Assembly (NCBI GenBank): GCA_934378025.1
Contig: CAKRPM010000002.1
Span: forward strand, 1 to 19,555
Source of the DNA: an uncultured Eubacteriales bacterium
GTDB taxonomy: Bacteria > Bacillota > Clostridia > Oscillospirales > QAKW01
DNA: 19,555 bases
Direction of reading: 5' to 3'
A program made the translations under genes and the position numbers. Positions 1-7,609 of the stretch are shown here, in pieces (position 1 is the stretch's first letter; each line of letters begins with the position of its first letter). A model generated the notes under the pieces. The model saw nothing but the letters and a program-made list of their open reading frames with translations, ran no database searches and was not told the origin of the DNA.

Positions 1-561
1 GCTCAGCGCGACCGTTTCCGTCTTAAATTCGACCGTGCCCGCCTCCAGCTTGGAAAGCTTCAGCAAATTGGTAATCAGCCAGTGCATACGCTCCAGCTGA
101 CTGTCCAAAATCCCGATAAATTCCCGGCGTTGTTGCTCATCTTTCGGCTTTTCCTCCCGCAGCAAATCGCAAATGACCATCATGGAGGTCATGGGGGTCT
201 TTAATTGGTGCGAAATATCCTCCAGTGCATCGGCAAGCATTTGCCGATCCTTTTCCAGCAGTTCGTTTTGGGTTCGCAGCCGTACAATCACCTTCAGCAA
301 ATTGTTTTTCAGAATGGACAGCTCACCCTCGGCATTATCCGAAATATCAAAATCGTAATGTCCCGCGCATAACAGGGAAAGGTATTCGTTTAAATTCCGA
401 AGCGCCTGCACACGTTTTCTCGTTTGCCAAAGATAAAGCAGGCTGATGACGGTGCCCGAAATCAATGTGCAAAGCGCCCCCCACAGACTGAAAACGGCGC
501 ATACCGCCGAGGCGCACAGGCAAATGCCCATTCCCCACAGCGACTTATCATAATTCTTCAT
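1..561 (-). CDS. Sensor histidine kinase, N-terminal part (gene runs off left edge)
   Basis: This is the first 187 codons of a membrane sensor kinase; the ATP-binding domain lies outside the window. Two hydrophobic segments (about residues 8-27 and 29-46) have almost no extracytoplasmic loop between them. A linker helix follows (about 47-107), then a HisKA dimerisation domain with the H-box ISHQLKTP, where His118 is the expected phosphorylation site. The N helix of the dimer ends near LLKLSKLEAG. The kinase would autophosphorylate and pass phosphate to the response regulator encoded just upstream. Its ATG lies inside the regulator gene (14-base overlap), so translation is probably coupled; no good ribosome site sits at the usual distance. 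The absence of a sensor domain resembles small intramembrane-sensing kinases of the BceS/VncS kind, but the signal cannot be told from sequence. Confidence 0.93.
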   Translation of the reverse strand, partial: MKNYDKSLWGMGICLCASAVCAVFSLWGALCTLISGTVISLLYLWQTRKRVQALRNLNEYLSLLCAGHYDFDISDNAEGELSILKNNLLKVIVRLRTQNELLEKDRQMLADALEDISHQLKTPMTSMMVICDLLREEKPKDEQQRREFIGILDSQLERMHWLITNLLKLSKLEAGTVEFKTETVALS

Positions 562-1225
562 GATCAATTCGATACCCCAATCCCCGAACGGTTTTGATGA
601 TTTTCGGATTTGCCGGATCGTCCTCGATTTTATCCCGCAATCTTTTAATGTATACCGTCAGCGTATTGTCGCCCACAAACGCGCCGTCCACATCCCAAAG
701 CTGCTCCAACAGCGTGTTGCGGGAAAGGACAAGCCCGCGCTGCTGCAGCAAAATCAACAGCAATCGGTATTCCATGGCCGTCAGCAAAACCTCTTGGCCG
801 TTTTTAAAGACTTTGGCGGCCCCCATCATGACGCTTACATTGCCCAGCCGCACACAGTCCCCCGTGTTTTTTTGATAGCGGCGCAATATGTTTTTGATGC
901 GTGCCGTCAGCTCGCGCAGCCGAAAGGGCTTGGCAATATAGTCATCCGCGCCCATTTCAAGCCCCATGACCACACTGACCTCCTCATCCGACGCCGTTAA
1001 AAACACCACCGGCCGATCCCATCTCTCCTTGATGGCGCGGCAAACGTCCATGCCGCTTCCGTCCGGCAGCGCCAAATCCAAAATGTATAAATCAAAATGC
1101 TGCTCCATTTGTGCAAAAGCCCGGGCAACCGTCCCGCATTTTACCACCTCAAAGCCCTCTGCCTCCAATGAGTAGCTAAGGCCGACGCTGATGGCAGGGT
1201 CATCCTCCAGCAGTAATATTCTCAT
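548..1225 (-). CDS. OmpR/PhoB-family response regulator
   Basis: A 225-residue two-domain regulator. The receiver domain (about 1-115) has the complete active site: acidic pair Asp8/Asp9, phospho-acceptor Asp50, Thr77 and Lys99 in KPF. The C-terminal winged-helix DNA-binding domain (about 128-222) ends with the family pattern TVRGLGYRI. Phosphorylated by the overlapping kinase, it should bind direct repeats as a dimer and control envelope-related genes, but the targets are not visible. The start is supported by a G-rich ribosome site (GGGGGGAG) just before ATG. It lies 52 bases after the foldase stop, and that gap is filled by a terminator-like hairpin, so expression may depend on readthrough or on a promoter inside the foldase gene. 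Confidence 0.96.
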   Translation of the reverse strand: MRILLLEDDPAISVGLSYSLEAEGFEVVKCGTVARAFAQMEQHFDLYILDLALPDGSGMDVCRAIKERWDRPVVFLTASDEEVSVVMGLEMGADDYIAKPFRLRELTARIKNILRRYQKNTGDCVRLGNVSVMMGAAKVFKNGQEVLLTAMEYRLLLILLQQRGLVLSRNTLLEQLWDVDGAFVGDNTLTVYIKRLRDKIEDDPANPKIIKTVRGLGYRIDHEEL

Positions 1226-1246
1226 AACTTCTCCCCCCTAAAAATA

Positions 1247-1271
1247 CTGCGCCTGAAAAAAACAGGCGCAG
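1247..1271 (-). terminator. Intrinsic terminator or attenuator between foldase and two-component genes
   Basis: A perfect 9-bp stem (CTGCGCCTG/CAGGCGCAG) encloses a 7-base loop. Read on the minus strand, the stem is followed by TATTTTT. It starts 6 bases after the foldase stop codon and ends about 21 bases before the response-regulator start. The interrupted U tract suggests partial rather than complete termination. Confidence 0.75.
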
Positions 1272-1277
1272 AAAAAA

Positions 1278-2396
1278 TTATTTTTCCACCAAATCCTCAT
1301 CCGTCAGCCCCAGCTTGTCGGCAATTTCCTGAGCGGTGGTTCCGTCAGAGGTATTGGTACCGCTGACGCTCTCCACGGATTTGCAGGTGTATTTTGACAA
1401 TACGCCGCGTCCGATTTTAATTTTGGCGGCCTCCCGCCATTCTTTGACCATCGCCGTCAGCTCCGTTGCCTTCAGCTGCAACAACATCTGATGGCGCACC
1501 TGCGCCGTATAGACCTTTTCATCCTCCAGACTGAGCTTTCGAATGATGTGGAAACCGTAATCGCTTTGAATCATTCGGGTTTCACCGACCGCCATGTCAA
1601 AAGCCGCCTCTTCAAATTCCTCCACCATCTCGCCCGTGGTAAAGAGATAGCCGTCCGGATAAGAGGCAACGCCCTCATCCTCATTATATTGTTTTATCAA
1701 TTCATCGAATGTTTTTTCATCCGCGCCTTTTGCCTTTTCATAAACAGACTGCGCCGTTTGCTTGGCCTTGGTCATGGCGCTGCCGGTCATTGCCGCCCCT
1801 TCCGAATCCAGGGTGGAAATCAAAATGTGCTTCGCACGCACGTAATTTTCTTTAAAATAACTTAACAGGGTCTTTTCATCCACAGGCTCCAGTCCGTTTT
1901 CGCCGTAATAATAGTCCACGATTTTATAAATCTTTTGCGTATCGTAATACACGGACTGAATGTACTCGTCATAGTTTAAATCATATTGATCCAGCGTTTT
2001 TTGCAGGGCGTCCTTGCCGCCCGCCGCCTCTTCGGCTTTGGAGATGGCGTCATCGATTTCTTTTTGCTCCGCCTCGGTAAAGGAAAGCCCTAATTTATCA
2101 AACTGTGTACGCCATACAAGGGTGTTGATCATATTGTCCAGCACCAAGGTCTGAATGTATTCGCCCAGCGTATACTCGTCATCATATTCGCCGTCCCACA
2201 TATCCTCCGTTTCCGTCAAAGAATTTTCCGAAAGATAGCCGGCCTTTTGCTGCATGAGCTGATAAACATACATCGCGCCCGACATACTCTCCCCGTTGAC
2301 GCTGACGGCCTTGCTTTTTTTATTGGTACATCCTCCTATATTCATCAGCAGCACCGCCGCTAAAACGACAGCGCCGAATTTTTTGAAAAAGCCCAT
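1278..2396 (-). CDS. Parvulin-type peptidyl-prolyl isomerase lipoprotein (PrsA/SurA-like foldase)
   Basis: A 372-residue exported foldase. A lipoprotein signal peptide (MGFFKKFGAVV..., lipobox IGGC, lipidated Cys23) anchors it to the outer face of the membrane. An N-terminal helical SurA/PrsA-like chaperone region (about 30-175) precedes a parvulin rotamase domain (about 187-288, opening AKHILIS and closing YGFHIIRKL). It should catalyse cis-trans isomerisation of proline bonds and help exported proteins fold. I chose the start at 2396 rather than an in-frame upstream ATG at 2417 because GGAGGAAATT immediately precedes it and the signal peptide begins there. A near-consensus promoter lies just upstream. 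Placement next to a two-component system suggests, but does not prove, an envelope-stress connection. The symbol prsA is withheld because several paralogues usually exist. Confidence 0.93.
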   Translation of the reverse strand: MGFFKKFGAVVLAAVLLMNIGGCTNKKSKAVSVNGESMSGAMYVYQLMQQKAGYLSENSLTETEDMWDGEYDDEYTLGEYIQTLVLDNMINTLVWRTQFDKLGLSFTEAEQKEIDDAISKAEEAAGGKDALQKTLDQYDLNYDEYIQSVYYDTQKIYKIVDYYYGENGLEPVDEKTLLSYFKENYVRAKHILISTLDSEGAAMTGSAMTKAKQTAQSVYEKAKGADEKTFDELIKQYNEDEGVASYPDGYLFTTGEMVEEFEEAAFDMAVGETRMIQSDYGFHIIRKLSLEDEKVYTAQVRHQMLLQLKATELTAMVKEWREAAKIKIGRGVLSKYTCKSVESVSGTNTSDGTTAQEIADKLGLTDEDLVEK

Positions 2397-2426
2397 AATT
2401 TCCTCCGTTTTCCACAATATAGATTT

Positions 2427-2455
2427 ATTATAAAGGAAAAAAAATCATTTGTCCA
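2427..2455 (-). promoter_or_regulatory. Sigma-A promoter for the foldase gene
   Basis: On the minus strand, a -35 TGGACA (2450-2455) and a perfect -10 TATAAT (2427-2432) are separated by exactly 17 bases. The start codon is 30 bases downstream of the -10, giving a short leader with a strong GGAGG site. Confidence 0.8.
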
Positions 2456-2528
2456 TCACTTGCCGCAAATGTTCAAATTTTATTATCATTTTTTTGGCGA
2501 AAAAGGCACATTTTTTGCCTCGAAATTC

Positions 2529-2557
2529 TTGACAGAATATTCGGAAAATAGTATCAT
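2529..2557 (+). promoter_or_regulatory. Sigma-A promoter for the rlmD operon
   Basis: A perfect -35 TTGACA (2529-2534) and a -10 TATCAT (2552-2557) are separated by 17 bases. Transcription would start near 2564, giving a leader of roughly 95 bases before the rlmD ATG. It is divergent from the foldase promoter. The -35 sits inside a short inverted repeat (ATTCT-TGAC-AGAAT, 2525-2538). Confidence 0.8.
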
Positions 2558-2624
2558 AATAGGTAGATTTTTTTCCTATTTATATTAAGCAAAATTTGGT
2601 AAATTTATTGATTTTTACGATCAT

Positions 2625-2637
2625 TGTGCCCGGCACA
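2625..2637 (+). promoter_or_regulatory. Palindrome in the rlmD leader
   Basis: TGTGCC-C-GGCACA is a perfect 6-bp inverted repeat around one central base, just upstream of the AAGGAA ribosome site. As RNA it can form a 5-bp hairpin with a CCG loop. It could be an operator or a small leader hairpin, or chance. Confidence 0.3.
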
Positions 2638-2658
2638 TACGAAAGGAATCCCCCCTCC

Positions 2659-3999
2659 ATGGTTTGCAAAAACGATCGGATATGCGTAACAATTGAAGAT
2701 TACACCTCTGACGGATTCGGCGTTGCCAAGGTTGAGGGGTTTGTTTTATTTGTGCCGGGCGGCGTCTTGGGAGATGTGGTTGAGGTTCATGTGCTGAAAG
2801 TATTGCAAAGCAGCGCCTATGCAAAAATCATTTCCGTGCTCACCCCCTCTCCTCATCGGATTGAAAGCGCTTGCGCATACCATTCAAAATGCGGCGGCTG
2901 CACCTTTTGGCAAATGGATTATGCCGAGGAGCTGCGCCTGAAGGCCGCGCGTGTGGAGCAAAATCTGATACGCTTGGGCGGCGTCGAGCAGCCGAATATG
3001 CGCCCTGCCGTGGGCGCCGAAACGCTTTTCGGTTACCGCAACAAAGCGCAATATCCGGTGCGTATGCAAAACGGGGAGGCCGTGGCCGGTTTTTTCGCCG
3101 CCCATTCGCATCGACTGATTGAGACAGAGCGTTGTGCCATTCAACCGCCGATTTTTGATCAAATTGTTCATTTCATTTTGCAATATGTAAACAACAGAGG
3201 CATTACGGCGTATGACGAGCAGCGCCACCGGGGCACCCTGCGCCATATTTATCTTCGCAAATCCAAAGACAACAAAGTGATGGTATGCCTTGTGCTGACC
3301 CGTCTTTCCTTTCCGATGGATTTTGCCGAAACTCTTCAAAACGAATTTCGGGAAATCGAGGTGATTTGTCTCAACGAAAACCGTGAAAAAACCAACGTTA
3401 TATTAGGCAAAAAAACCGTTTATTTAACAAAGCAGACCTGTCTCTACGACACCCTGCTCGGCAAGTGCTTCGCGCTCTCTCCCCATGCGTTCTATCAGGT
3501 GAACCGCGATCAATGCCAACGGCTGTATCAAACCGTCGCTGCACTTGCCGATATCACGCCCGAGGACACGGTACTGGATCTTTATTGCGGCATCGGCACC
3601 ATCGGCATTTGCGTGGCCGACCGCGCCAAAAAGCTCTGCGGCATTGAAATTATTCCGCAGGCGGTGGAAAACGCGAAAGAGAACGCCGCGCAAAACGGCC
3701 TTCAAAATGCCGAGTTTTATTGTGCCGACGCCAAAGAAGGCGCAAAAATGCTGCTGGATCGCGGATATCGATTTGATTGTGTTATCGTCGATCCGCCGCG
3801 CAAAGGGTGTGACGAGTCCACCATTGCTGCCTTAAAGGCATTGGCGCCCGAGCGATTGGTCTACGTTTCCTGTGATCCGGCAACGCTGGCAAGAGATATC
3901 AAACGGCTGGAGGGCTTTACCCTGATCAGCGCGACCCCCGTTGATCTTTTTCCGCGCACCGCTCATATTGAAACTGCGGCATTGCTGAAAAGGAGCTGA
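2659..3999 (+). CDS. rlmD: 23S rRNA (uracil-5-)-methyltransferase, RlmD/RlmCD family
   Basis: A 446-residue SAM-dependent RNA methyltransferase that makes 5-methyluridine in 23S rRNA. An N-terminal TRAM RNA-binding domain (about 3-60) is followed by four cysteines for a 4Fe-4S cluster (Cys72, Cys78, Cys81, Cys159). The Rossmann catalytic domain has the SAM motif DLYCGIGTIG, the IVDPPRKG motif, catalytic Cys405 in YVSCDP, and the general base Glu438 in HIETAALL. The frame opens at a TTG at 2596, but the ATG at 2659 has an AAGGAA site and gives the usual family N-terminus (KNDRICVTIEDYTSDGFG), so I start there. Low-GC Gram-positives often use one RlmCD-type enzyme for two positions, so the exact target uridine is not settled. 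It is the first gene of a six-gene operon. Confidence 0.93.
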   Translation: MVCKNDRICVTIEDYTSDGFGVAKVEGFVLFVPGGVLGDVVEVHVLKVLQSSAYAKIISVLTPSPHRIESACAYHSKCGGCTFWQMDYAEELRLKAARVEQNLIRLGGVEQPNMRPAVGAETLFGYRNKAQYPVRMQNGEAVAGFFAAHSHRLIETERCAIQPPIFDQIVHFILQYVNNRGITAYDEQRHRGTLRHIYLRKSKDNKVMVCLVLTRLSFPMDFAETLQNEFREIEVICLNENREKTNVILGKKTVYLTKQTCLYDTLLGKCFALSPHAFYQVNRDQCQRLYQTVAALADITPEDTVLDLYCGIGTIGICVADRAKKLCGIEIIPQAVENAKENAAQNGLQNAEFYCADAKEGAKMLLDRGYRFDCVIVDPPRKGCDESTIAALKALAPERLVYVSCDPATLARDIKRLEGFTLISATPVDLFPRTAHIETAALLKRS

Positions 4000-4004
4000 T
4001 TTTT

Positions 4005-4469
4005 ATGGAAAAAACCAATGTTATGCGGCTGCTGGCGCAAAACAATATTCCCTTTACGGCACACAGCTACGATCCGACGGTGACCGAAGGGGAAAAAGTC
4101 GCCGCACTGGTCGGCGCACCGTGCGAAAGAACCTTTAAAACGCTGGTCACGGCCGCGCCGAATAAAACCCACTTTGTGTTTGTCATTCCCGTGCACAAAA
4201 CGCTGGATTTAAAAAAAGCCGCCAAGGCGGCGGGCGTCAAAAGCATTGCCATGATCCCGCAAAAAGAATTGTTGCCGCTGACCGGTTATATTCACGGCGG
4301 CTGCAGCCCGATCGGCATGAAAAAGAAATTTGAAACCTTTTACGATCAAAGCATTACAGCGTACGAAACCATTTTTTGTTCCGCCGGAAAGGTCGGACAG
4401 CAAATTGAGATACAACCCCGGACACTGATAGAATTTACAAACGGCCGCCTTGCGCAGATTGGAGAATAG
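4005..4469 (+). CDS. ybaK: Cys-tRNA(Pro)/Cys-tRNA(Cys) deacylase YbaK/EbsC
   Basis: A 154-residue single-domain YbaK/ProX trans-editing enzyme. It removes cysteine wrongly attached to tRNA(Pro) by prolyl-tRNA synthetase. The family features are present: the region around Lys45 (RTFKTLV, the expected catalytic lysine), KKAAKAAGVKS, and the glycine-rich loop GGCSPIG. Length matches the family. It starts 5 bases after the rlmD stop with an AAAAGGAG site overlapping that stop region, so the two are co-transcribed. Pairing with an rRNA modification gene fits a general translation-quality role for this end of the operon. Confidence 0.93.
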   Translation: MEKTNVMRLLAQNNIPFTAHSYDPTVTEGEKVAALVGAPCERTFKTLVTAAPNKTHFVFVIPVHKTLDLKKAAKAAGVKSIAMIPQKELLPLTGYIHGGCSPIGMKKKFETFYDQSITAYETIFCSAGKVGQQIEIQPRTLIEFTNGRLAQIGE

Positions 4470-4474
4470 CTTTT

Positions 4475-5212
4475 ATGTACAAATACGAGCCGCACCTACA
4501 TACCAACGCCGCCAGCGCCTGTGCTTCCAACAGCGGAGCCGAGATGGCTCATGCCTGTAAAGACGCGGGATACACCGGCATTTTCGTAACCGATCACTTT
4601 TGGGGCGGCAACACCTCGATTGACTACGCCCTACCCTGGCGCCAATGGGTTGACGCCTATACCCGCGGCTATTTTGACGCCAAGGAAACCGGCGAGAAAA
4701 TCGGTCTGGACGTTTTTTTCGGATGGGAAAGCTTTTTTGACGGCACCGAATTTTTGATCTACGGGCTGACGCCCGAGTGGCTGTACGAGCACCCGGAGGT
4801 TCGCTTTATCACACCGGAGGAGCAGTATGTCCTGGTGCACGAGGGCGGCGGGTTTGTGGTACACGCCCACCCGTTTCGGCGCAAATCCAATATTCCGTGC
4901 GTTCGTCTTTTCCCGCAGTATGAGGACGCGGTGGAGGTAATTAACGCTAAGCACTCCCATCCCGACGTCAAGAATCGTACCCCCGAATGGAATGAAGAGG
5001 CGCGGGTTTACGCTGCCGAAAACGGTCTGCCGATGACGGCGGGCAGCGACAGTCACAGCATCCAACTGCTTGGCGGCGGTATTCTGACAAAGACCAAGCT
5101 TCAAAGCTGCGACGATTATTTTGAACTATTAAAAGGTTCGGAAGATTACTTTTTAACAGACGGCAACAGCATTTACGACCGCTATGCCCGAAAAACCGGA
5201 GAAAGCTTATGA
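4475..5212 (+). CDS. PHP-domain metal-dependent phosphoesterase
   Basis: A 245-residue stand-alone PHP domain protein. Likely metal ligands are all present: His7/His9 (HLH), Asp40/His41 (TDHFWGG), Glu85 (FGWES), His130/His132 (VVHAHPFR) and Asp192/His194 (GSDSHS). These bind a multinuclear metal centre that hydrolyses phosphoester bonds. The substrate is unknown; relatives include histidinol phosphatases and nucleotide phosphatases. No signal peptide is seen, so it is cytoplasmic. It starts 5 bases after ybaK with a GGAG site and overlaps the next gene by 4 bases (ATGA). Confidence 0.9.
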   Translation: MYKYEPHLHTNAASACASNSGAEMAHACKDAGYTGIFVTDHFWGGNTSIDYALPWRQWVDAYTRGYFDAKETGEKIGLDVFFGWESFFDGTEFLIYGLTPEWLYEHPEVRFITPEEQYVLVHEGGGFVVHAHPFRRKSNIPCVRLFPQYEDAVEVINAKHSHPDVKNRTPEWNEEARVYAAENGLPMTAGSDSHSIQLLGGGILTKTKLQSCDDYFELLKGSEDYFLTDGNSIYDRYARKTGESL

Positions 5213-6117
5213 AACATCTCTTTATTTTTAACGGACTTTCCCTGAAAAAGCAGTCTGAAAAAGAACTGACAAAGCAAATCGAAGCTGCCTGTGCCGATTG
5301 CGACTTTGAAATTTTCATTTCCAAAACCGCAACGGACGGTTATGAAAAAGCCGCAGCAGCGGCGGCAAGCGGTGAAGAAATTTGCATATACGCCGCCGGC
5401 GGGGACGGAACGGTGCATCAAATTGCCGAGGCGATTTACGGCCATCCCAATGCCTCGCTTTCTGCATTGCCCATCGGAACGGGGAATGATTTTGTCCGCA
5501 ATTTTGCCCCCGAAAAGGATTTTCTGTCCCTTTCACAGGTGACCGACGGGGTTACAAAGCCCGTGGATATGATTGATCTGGGTACGCAAAAATGTATCAA
5601 TATGATCAACATCGGCTTTGACGAATCCGTGGTTTCCCGCGTGGCCTCTCTGCGGCGTTTTCCGCTGATGAGCAAATCCATTGCATACACCATCGGCGTT
5701 ATCATTCAGTTGATCCGTTTTCCGCAAGAGGAGCTTTGCATTACCTTTGAGGACGGCACCTGCTACAAAGGCAAATGCCTGCTGACCTATGTGGCCAACG
5801 GGAAGTTTTGCGGCGGAGGTTACAAGGCGGCCTCACGGGCTGAAACCGACGACGGAATGATGGACGTTATGATTGTCCGTCCCGTATCTAGGCTTCAGTT
5901 TATCCGCATGGTCGGCAAATATAAAAAAGGCACGCTGATCGGCAGCCCGCAGTGCGAAAAAATCGCCGTGGTAAAACAAACGCGGCATCTCACCATCGAA
6001 AAAGATACGCCCTTTCGCTACTGCCTGGACGGTGAAATTTTTTCCGCCGAAAAGCTCAGTCTTTCCATCCTACCGAAATGTATTCACTTTACCTACCCGA
6101 AGGGGGATAAAATATGA
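5209..6117 (+). CDS. Diacylglycerol kinase family lipid kinase (YegS/DgkB/BmrU type)
   Basis: A 302-residue lipid kinase. The N-terminal nucleotide-binding domain has GGDGT (64-68) and the substrate/ATP-proximal motif PIGTGNDF (88-95). The C-terminal beta-sandwich carries GKFCGGGYKAAS and ends near the CLDGE motif. The family phosphorylates diacylglycerol or related lipids using ATP, recycling lipid released by lipoteichoic-acid or phospholipid turnover. Which lipid this one uses cannot be read from the sequence. It is soluble or peripheral, with no membrane segment. Start and end overlap its neighbours by ATGA junctions, indicating translational coupling with the PHP and SGNH genes. Confidence 0.92.
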   Translation: MKHLFIFNGLSLKKQSEKELTKQIEAACADCDFEIFISKTATDGYEKAAAAAASGEEICIYAAGGDGTVHQIAEAIYGHPNASLSALPIGTGNDFVRNFAPEKDFLSLSQVTDGVTKPVDMIDLGTQKCINMINIGFDESVVSRVASLRRFPLMSKSIAYTIGVIIQLIRFPQEELCITFEDGTCYKGKCLLTYVANGKFCGGGYKAASRAETDDGMMDVMIVRPVSRLQFIRMVGKYKKGTLIGSPQCEKIAVVKQTRHLTIEKDTPFRYCLDGEIFSAEKLSLSILPKCIHFTYPKGDKI

Positions 6118-7106
6118 AACTTATTGATACAGAAACCGCGCTCGATCTTGTACATAATGCGCTTTTCACCTGGTCGGACGAATCGGGGCTTCAATTCTCG
6201 AGATTTTCCGAGCAGCAAAAGGTGGCGTATGCGAAGCGAAGCGGCACACGCTTTGCACAGCATGTTACCGGTGCCAGCAATATCACGCTGGAGATGATCA
6301 CGGACAGCGATGTCCTTGCCTTTGACATTTCACTGTGCGAGTCCTCCAGCGGGAGATTTACGGCCATCGACTTTTTGGTAGACGGCGTACTGTATGACAG
6401 CGTCAGCTTTGCGCATCCGTACCGAAAAACCTCCGTTTGCTTCAAGGCGCCGAGCGGCACCCATAGACTGACGGTATATTTTCCCTGGTGCGCCGCGGTA
6501 AAAATTCAAAACCTTGCGGTGGCGGAAAATTCCTTTGTAATGCCGACGGAAAAGAGCGTACGAATCTTGGCGCTGGGCGACTCGATCACGCAGGGCTACC
6601 TCAGCCGTCATCCCTCGCTCAGCTATATCGGACGTATTACCGAAACAATGAACGCCGAGGTATTAAACCAAGGCATCGGCGGTTACCGCTTTTTTGCGGA
6701 AAGCCTGTGCGATGATGTGGCCTTTTATCCCGATGTCATCACACTGGCCTACGGAACCAACGACTACACCTTTGTGGAAACCGAGGCGGAATTTGTCCGC
6801 TATGCGGTCACCTATCTGAAACGGCTGAATTTGCTTTATCCCGACACACCGGTGCTGATGATCACCCCCATTTACCGTCAGGATCAAGATCTCGTCTTAG
6901 TAAAACATAATTACAGCTTTGAAAGGGCCACTGCCCTTTTAAAAGAATGCGCGAAACCGTACTCAAACATTACGGTTTTGGAAGGACTGTCCTTCTTTCC
7001 CCATCATACCGATTTTTTATCTGAGGATCGCTTGCATCCGAATGATCTGGGATTTTCCCTTTACGCTCAAGCGGTAGAAGGCGCGCTGAAAAATATTTTG
7101 TGGTAA
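6114..7106 (+). CDS. SGNH/GDSL-family hydrolase with beta-rich N-terminal domain
   Basis: A 330-residue two-part protein. Residues about 1-145 look like a beta-sandwich (many short beta-type stretches, e.g. IDFLVDGVLYDSVSFA). Residues about 148-330 form the SGNH esterase domain: nucleophile Ser157 in LGDSITQG, the block-II glycine in GIGGYR (about 190), the block-III asparagine Asn216 in YGTNDY, and Asp305/His308 in DRLHPND. The family deacylates carbohydrates, lipids or other esters; the arrangement resembles CE2-like or Esterase_SGNH_hydro-type enzymes. No signal peptide is present, so it probably acts in the cytoplasm. Its start overlaps the lipid kinase stop (ATGA). The substrate is unknown; lipid or sugar ester turnover is a guess from the neighbour. 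Confidence 0.88.
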   Translation: MKLIDTETALDLVHNALFTWSDESGLQFSRFSEQQKVAYAKRSGTRFAQHVTGASNITLEMITDSDVLAFDISLCESSSGRFTAIDFLVDGVLYDSVSFAHPYRKTSVCFKAPSGTHRLTVYFPWCAAVKIQNLAVAENSFVMPTEKSVRILALGDSITQGYLSRHPSLSYIGRITETMNAEVLNQGIGGYRFFAESLCDDVAFYPDVITLAYGTNDYTFVETEAEFVRYAVTYLKRLNLLYPDTPVLMITPIYRQDQDLVLVKHNYSFERATALLKECAKPYSNITVLEGLSFFPHHTDFLSEDRLHPNDLGFSLYAQAVEGALKNILW

Positions 7107-7127
7107 GAAAGGAGCCAACTTAACAAA

Positions 7128-7559
7128 ATGGACGCAATCGATAAGGCTATTATCGCCAAGCTGCAGGAGAATGCTCGTATTCCGCTGAAAAATTTGGCAG
7201 AATTTGTTCATCTGTCTTCTCCGGCTGTTTCCACACGGATGGAACGTATGGAAAGAGAAGGCATTATCGAGGGGTACAGTGTACGGCTGAAACACGAAAA
7301 ACTCGGTTATCCGATCATCGCTTTTATCAATCTGGATTTGGATCCGGTGGATAAGGTGAAATTTTACCCCTATGTCCGTAAAAACAAGCATGTCATGGAA
7401 TGCAGTTGTGTTACAGGGCAGTATTCTATTTTGCTCAAGGTCGCATTTGCCGGTACGGGCGAGCTCGACGCCTTTATCGGAGAACTTCAGCAGTTCGGAA
7501 AAACCAATACGCAAATCGTCTTTTCCAGCCCGGTGGAACATCGAAGTGCGGGACTGTAG
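7128..7559 (+). CDS. Lrp/AsnC-family transcriptional regulator
   Basis: A 143-residue regulator with an N-terminal winged HTH (about 1-55, with IPLKNLAEFVHLSSPAVSTR). A C-terminal RAM/AsnC ligand-binding domain (about 65-135) has the usual alternating beta and helix pattern. The family senses amino acids or related metabolites and binds DNA as octamers or dimers. The GGAG ribosome site is 13 bases from the ATG, which is long, and no closer in-frame start exists. It lies 21 bases after the SGNH gene and is probably the last gene of the operon. The azlCD amino-acid exporter in this window is a natural candidate target for an Lrp-type protein, but nothing in the sequence links them. Confidence 0.93.
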   Translation: MDAIDKAIIAKLQENARIPLKNLAEFVHLSSPAVSTRMERMEREGIIEGYSVRLKHEKLGYPIIAFINLDLDPVDKVKFYPYVRKNKHVMECSCVTGQYSILLKVAFAGTGELDAFIGELQQFGKTNTQIVFSSPVEHRSAGL

Positions 7560-7573
7560 AAAAAAGAAAAAAA

Positions 7574-7609
7574 CGAATTTGAAAGATCCGACTTCATTCG
7601 ACCTTTTTT
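7574..7609 (+). terminator. Weak hairpin plus T run after the Lrp gene
   Basis: An imperfect stem (CGAAT/ATTCG outer arms at 7574-7578 and 7596-7600, with an interrupted GAAG/CTTC inner part) is followed by ACC and six T. It may weakly end the rlmD operon. The bulges keep confidence low. Confidence 0.35.

Noticed and set aside
560..1000. 146-codon plus-strand open frame
   Set aside because: Antisense to the response regulator, whose domains and active-site residues are complete.
2504..2520. AGGCA/TGCCT hairpin between the divergent promoters
   Set aside because: Only 5 bp with a 7-base loop in AT-rich DNA; no clear role and likely chance.
2596..2658. Upstream TTG start for rlmD
   Set aside because: No ribosome site before it, and the extra 21 residues are absent from the family's usual N-terminus.
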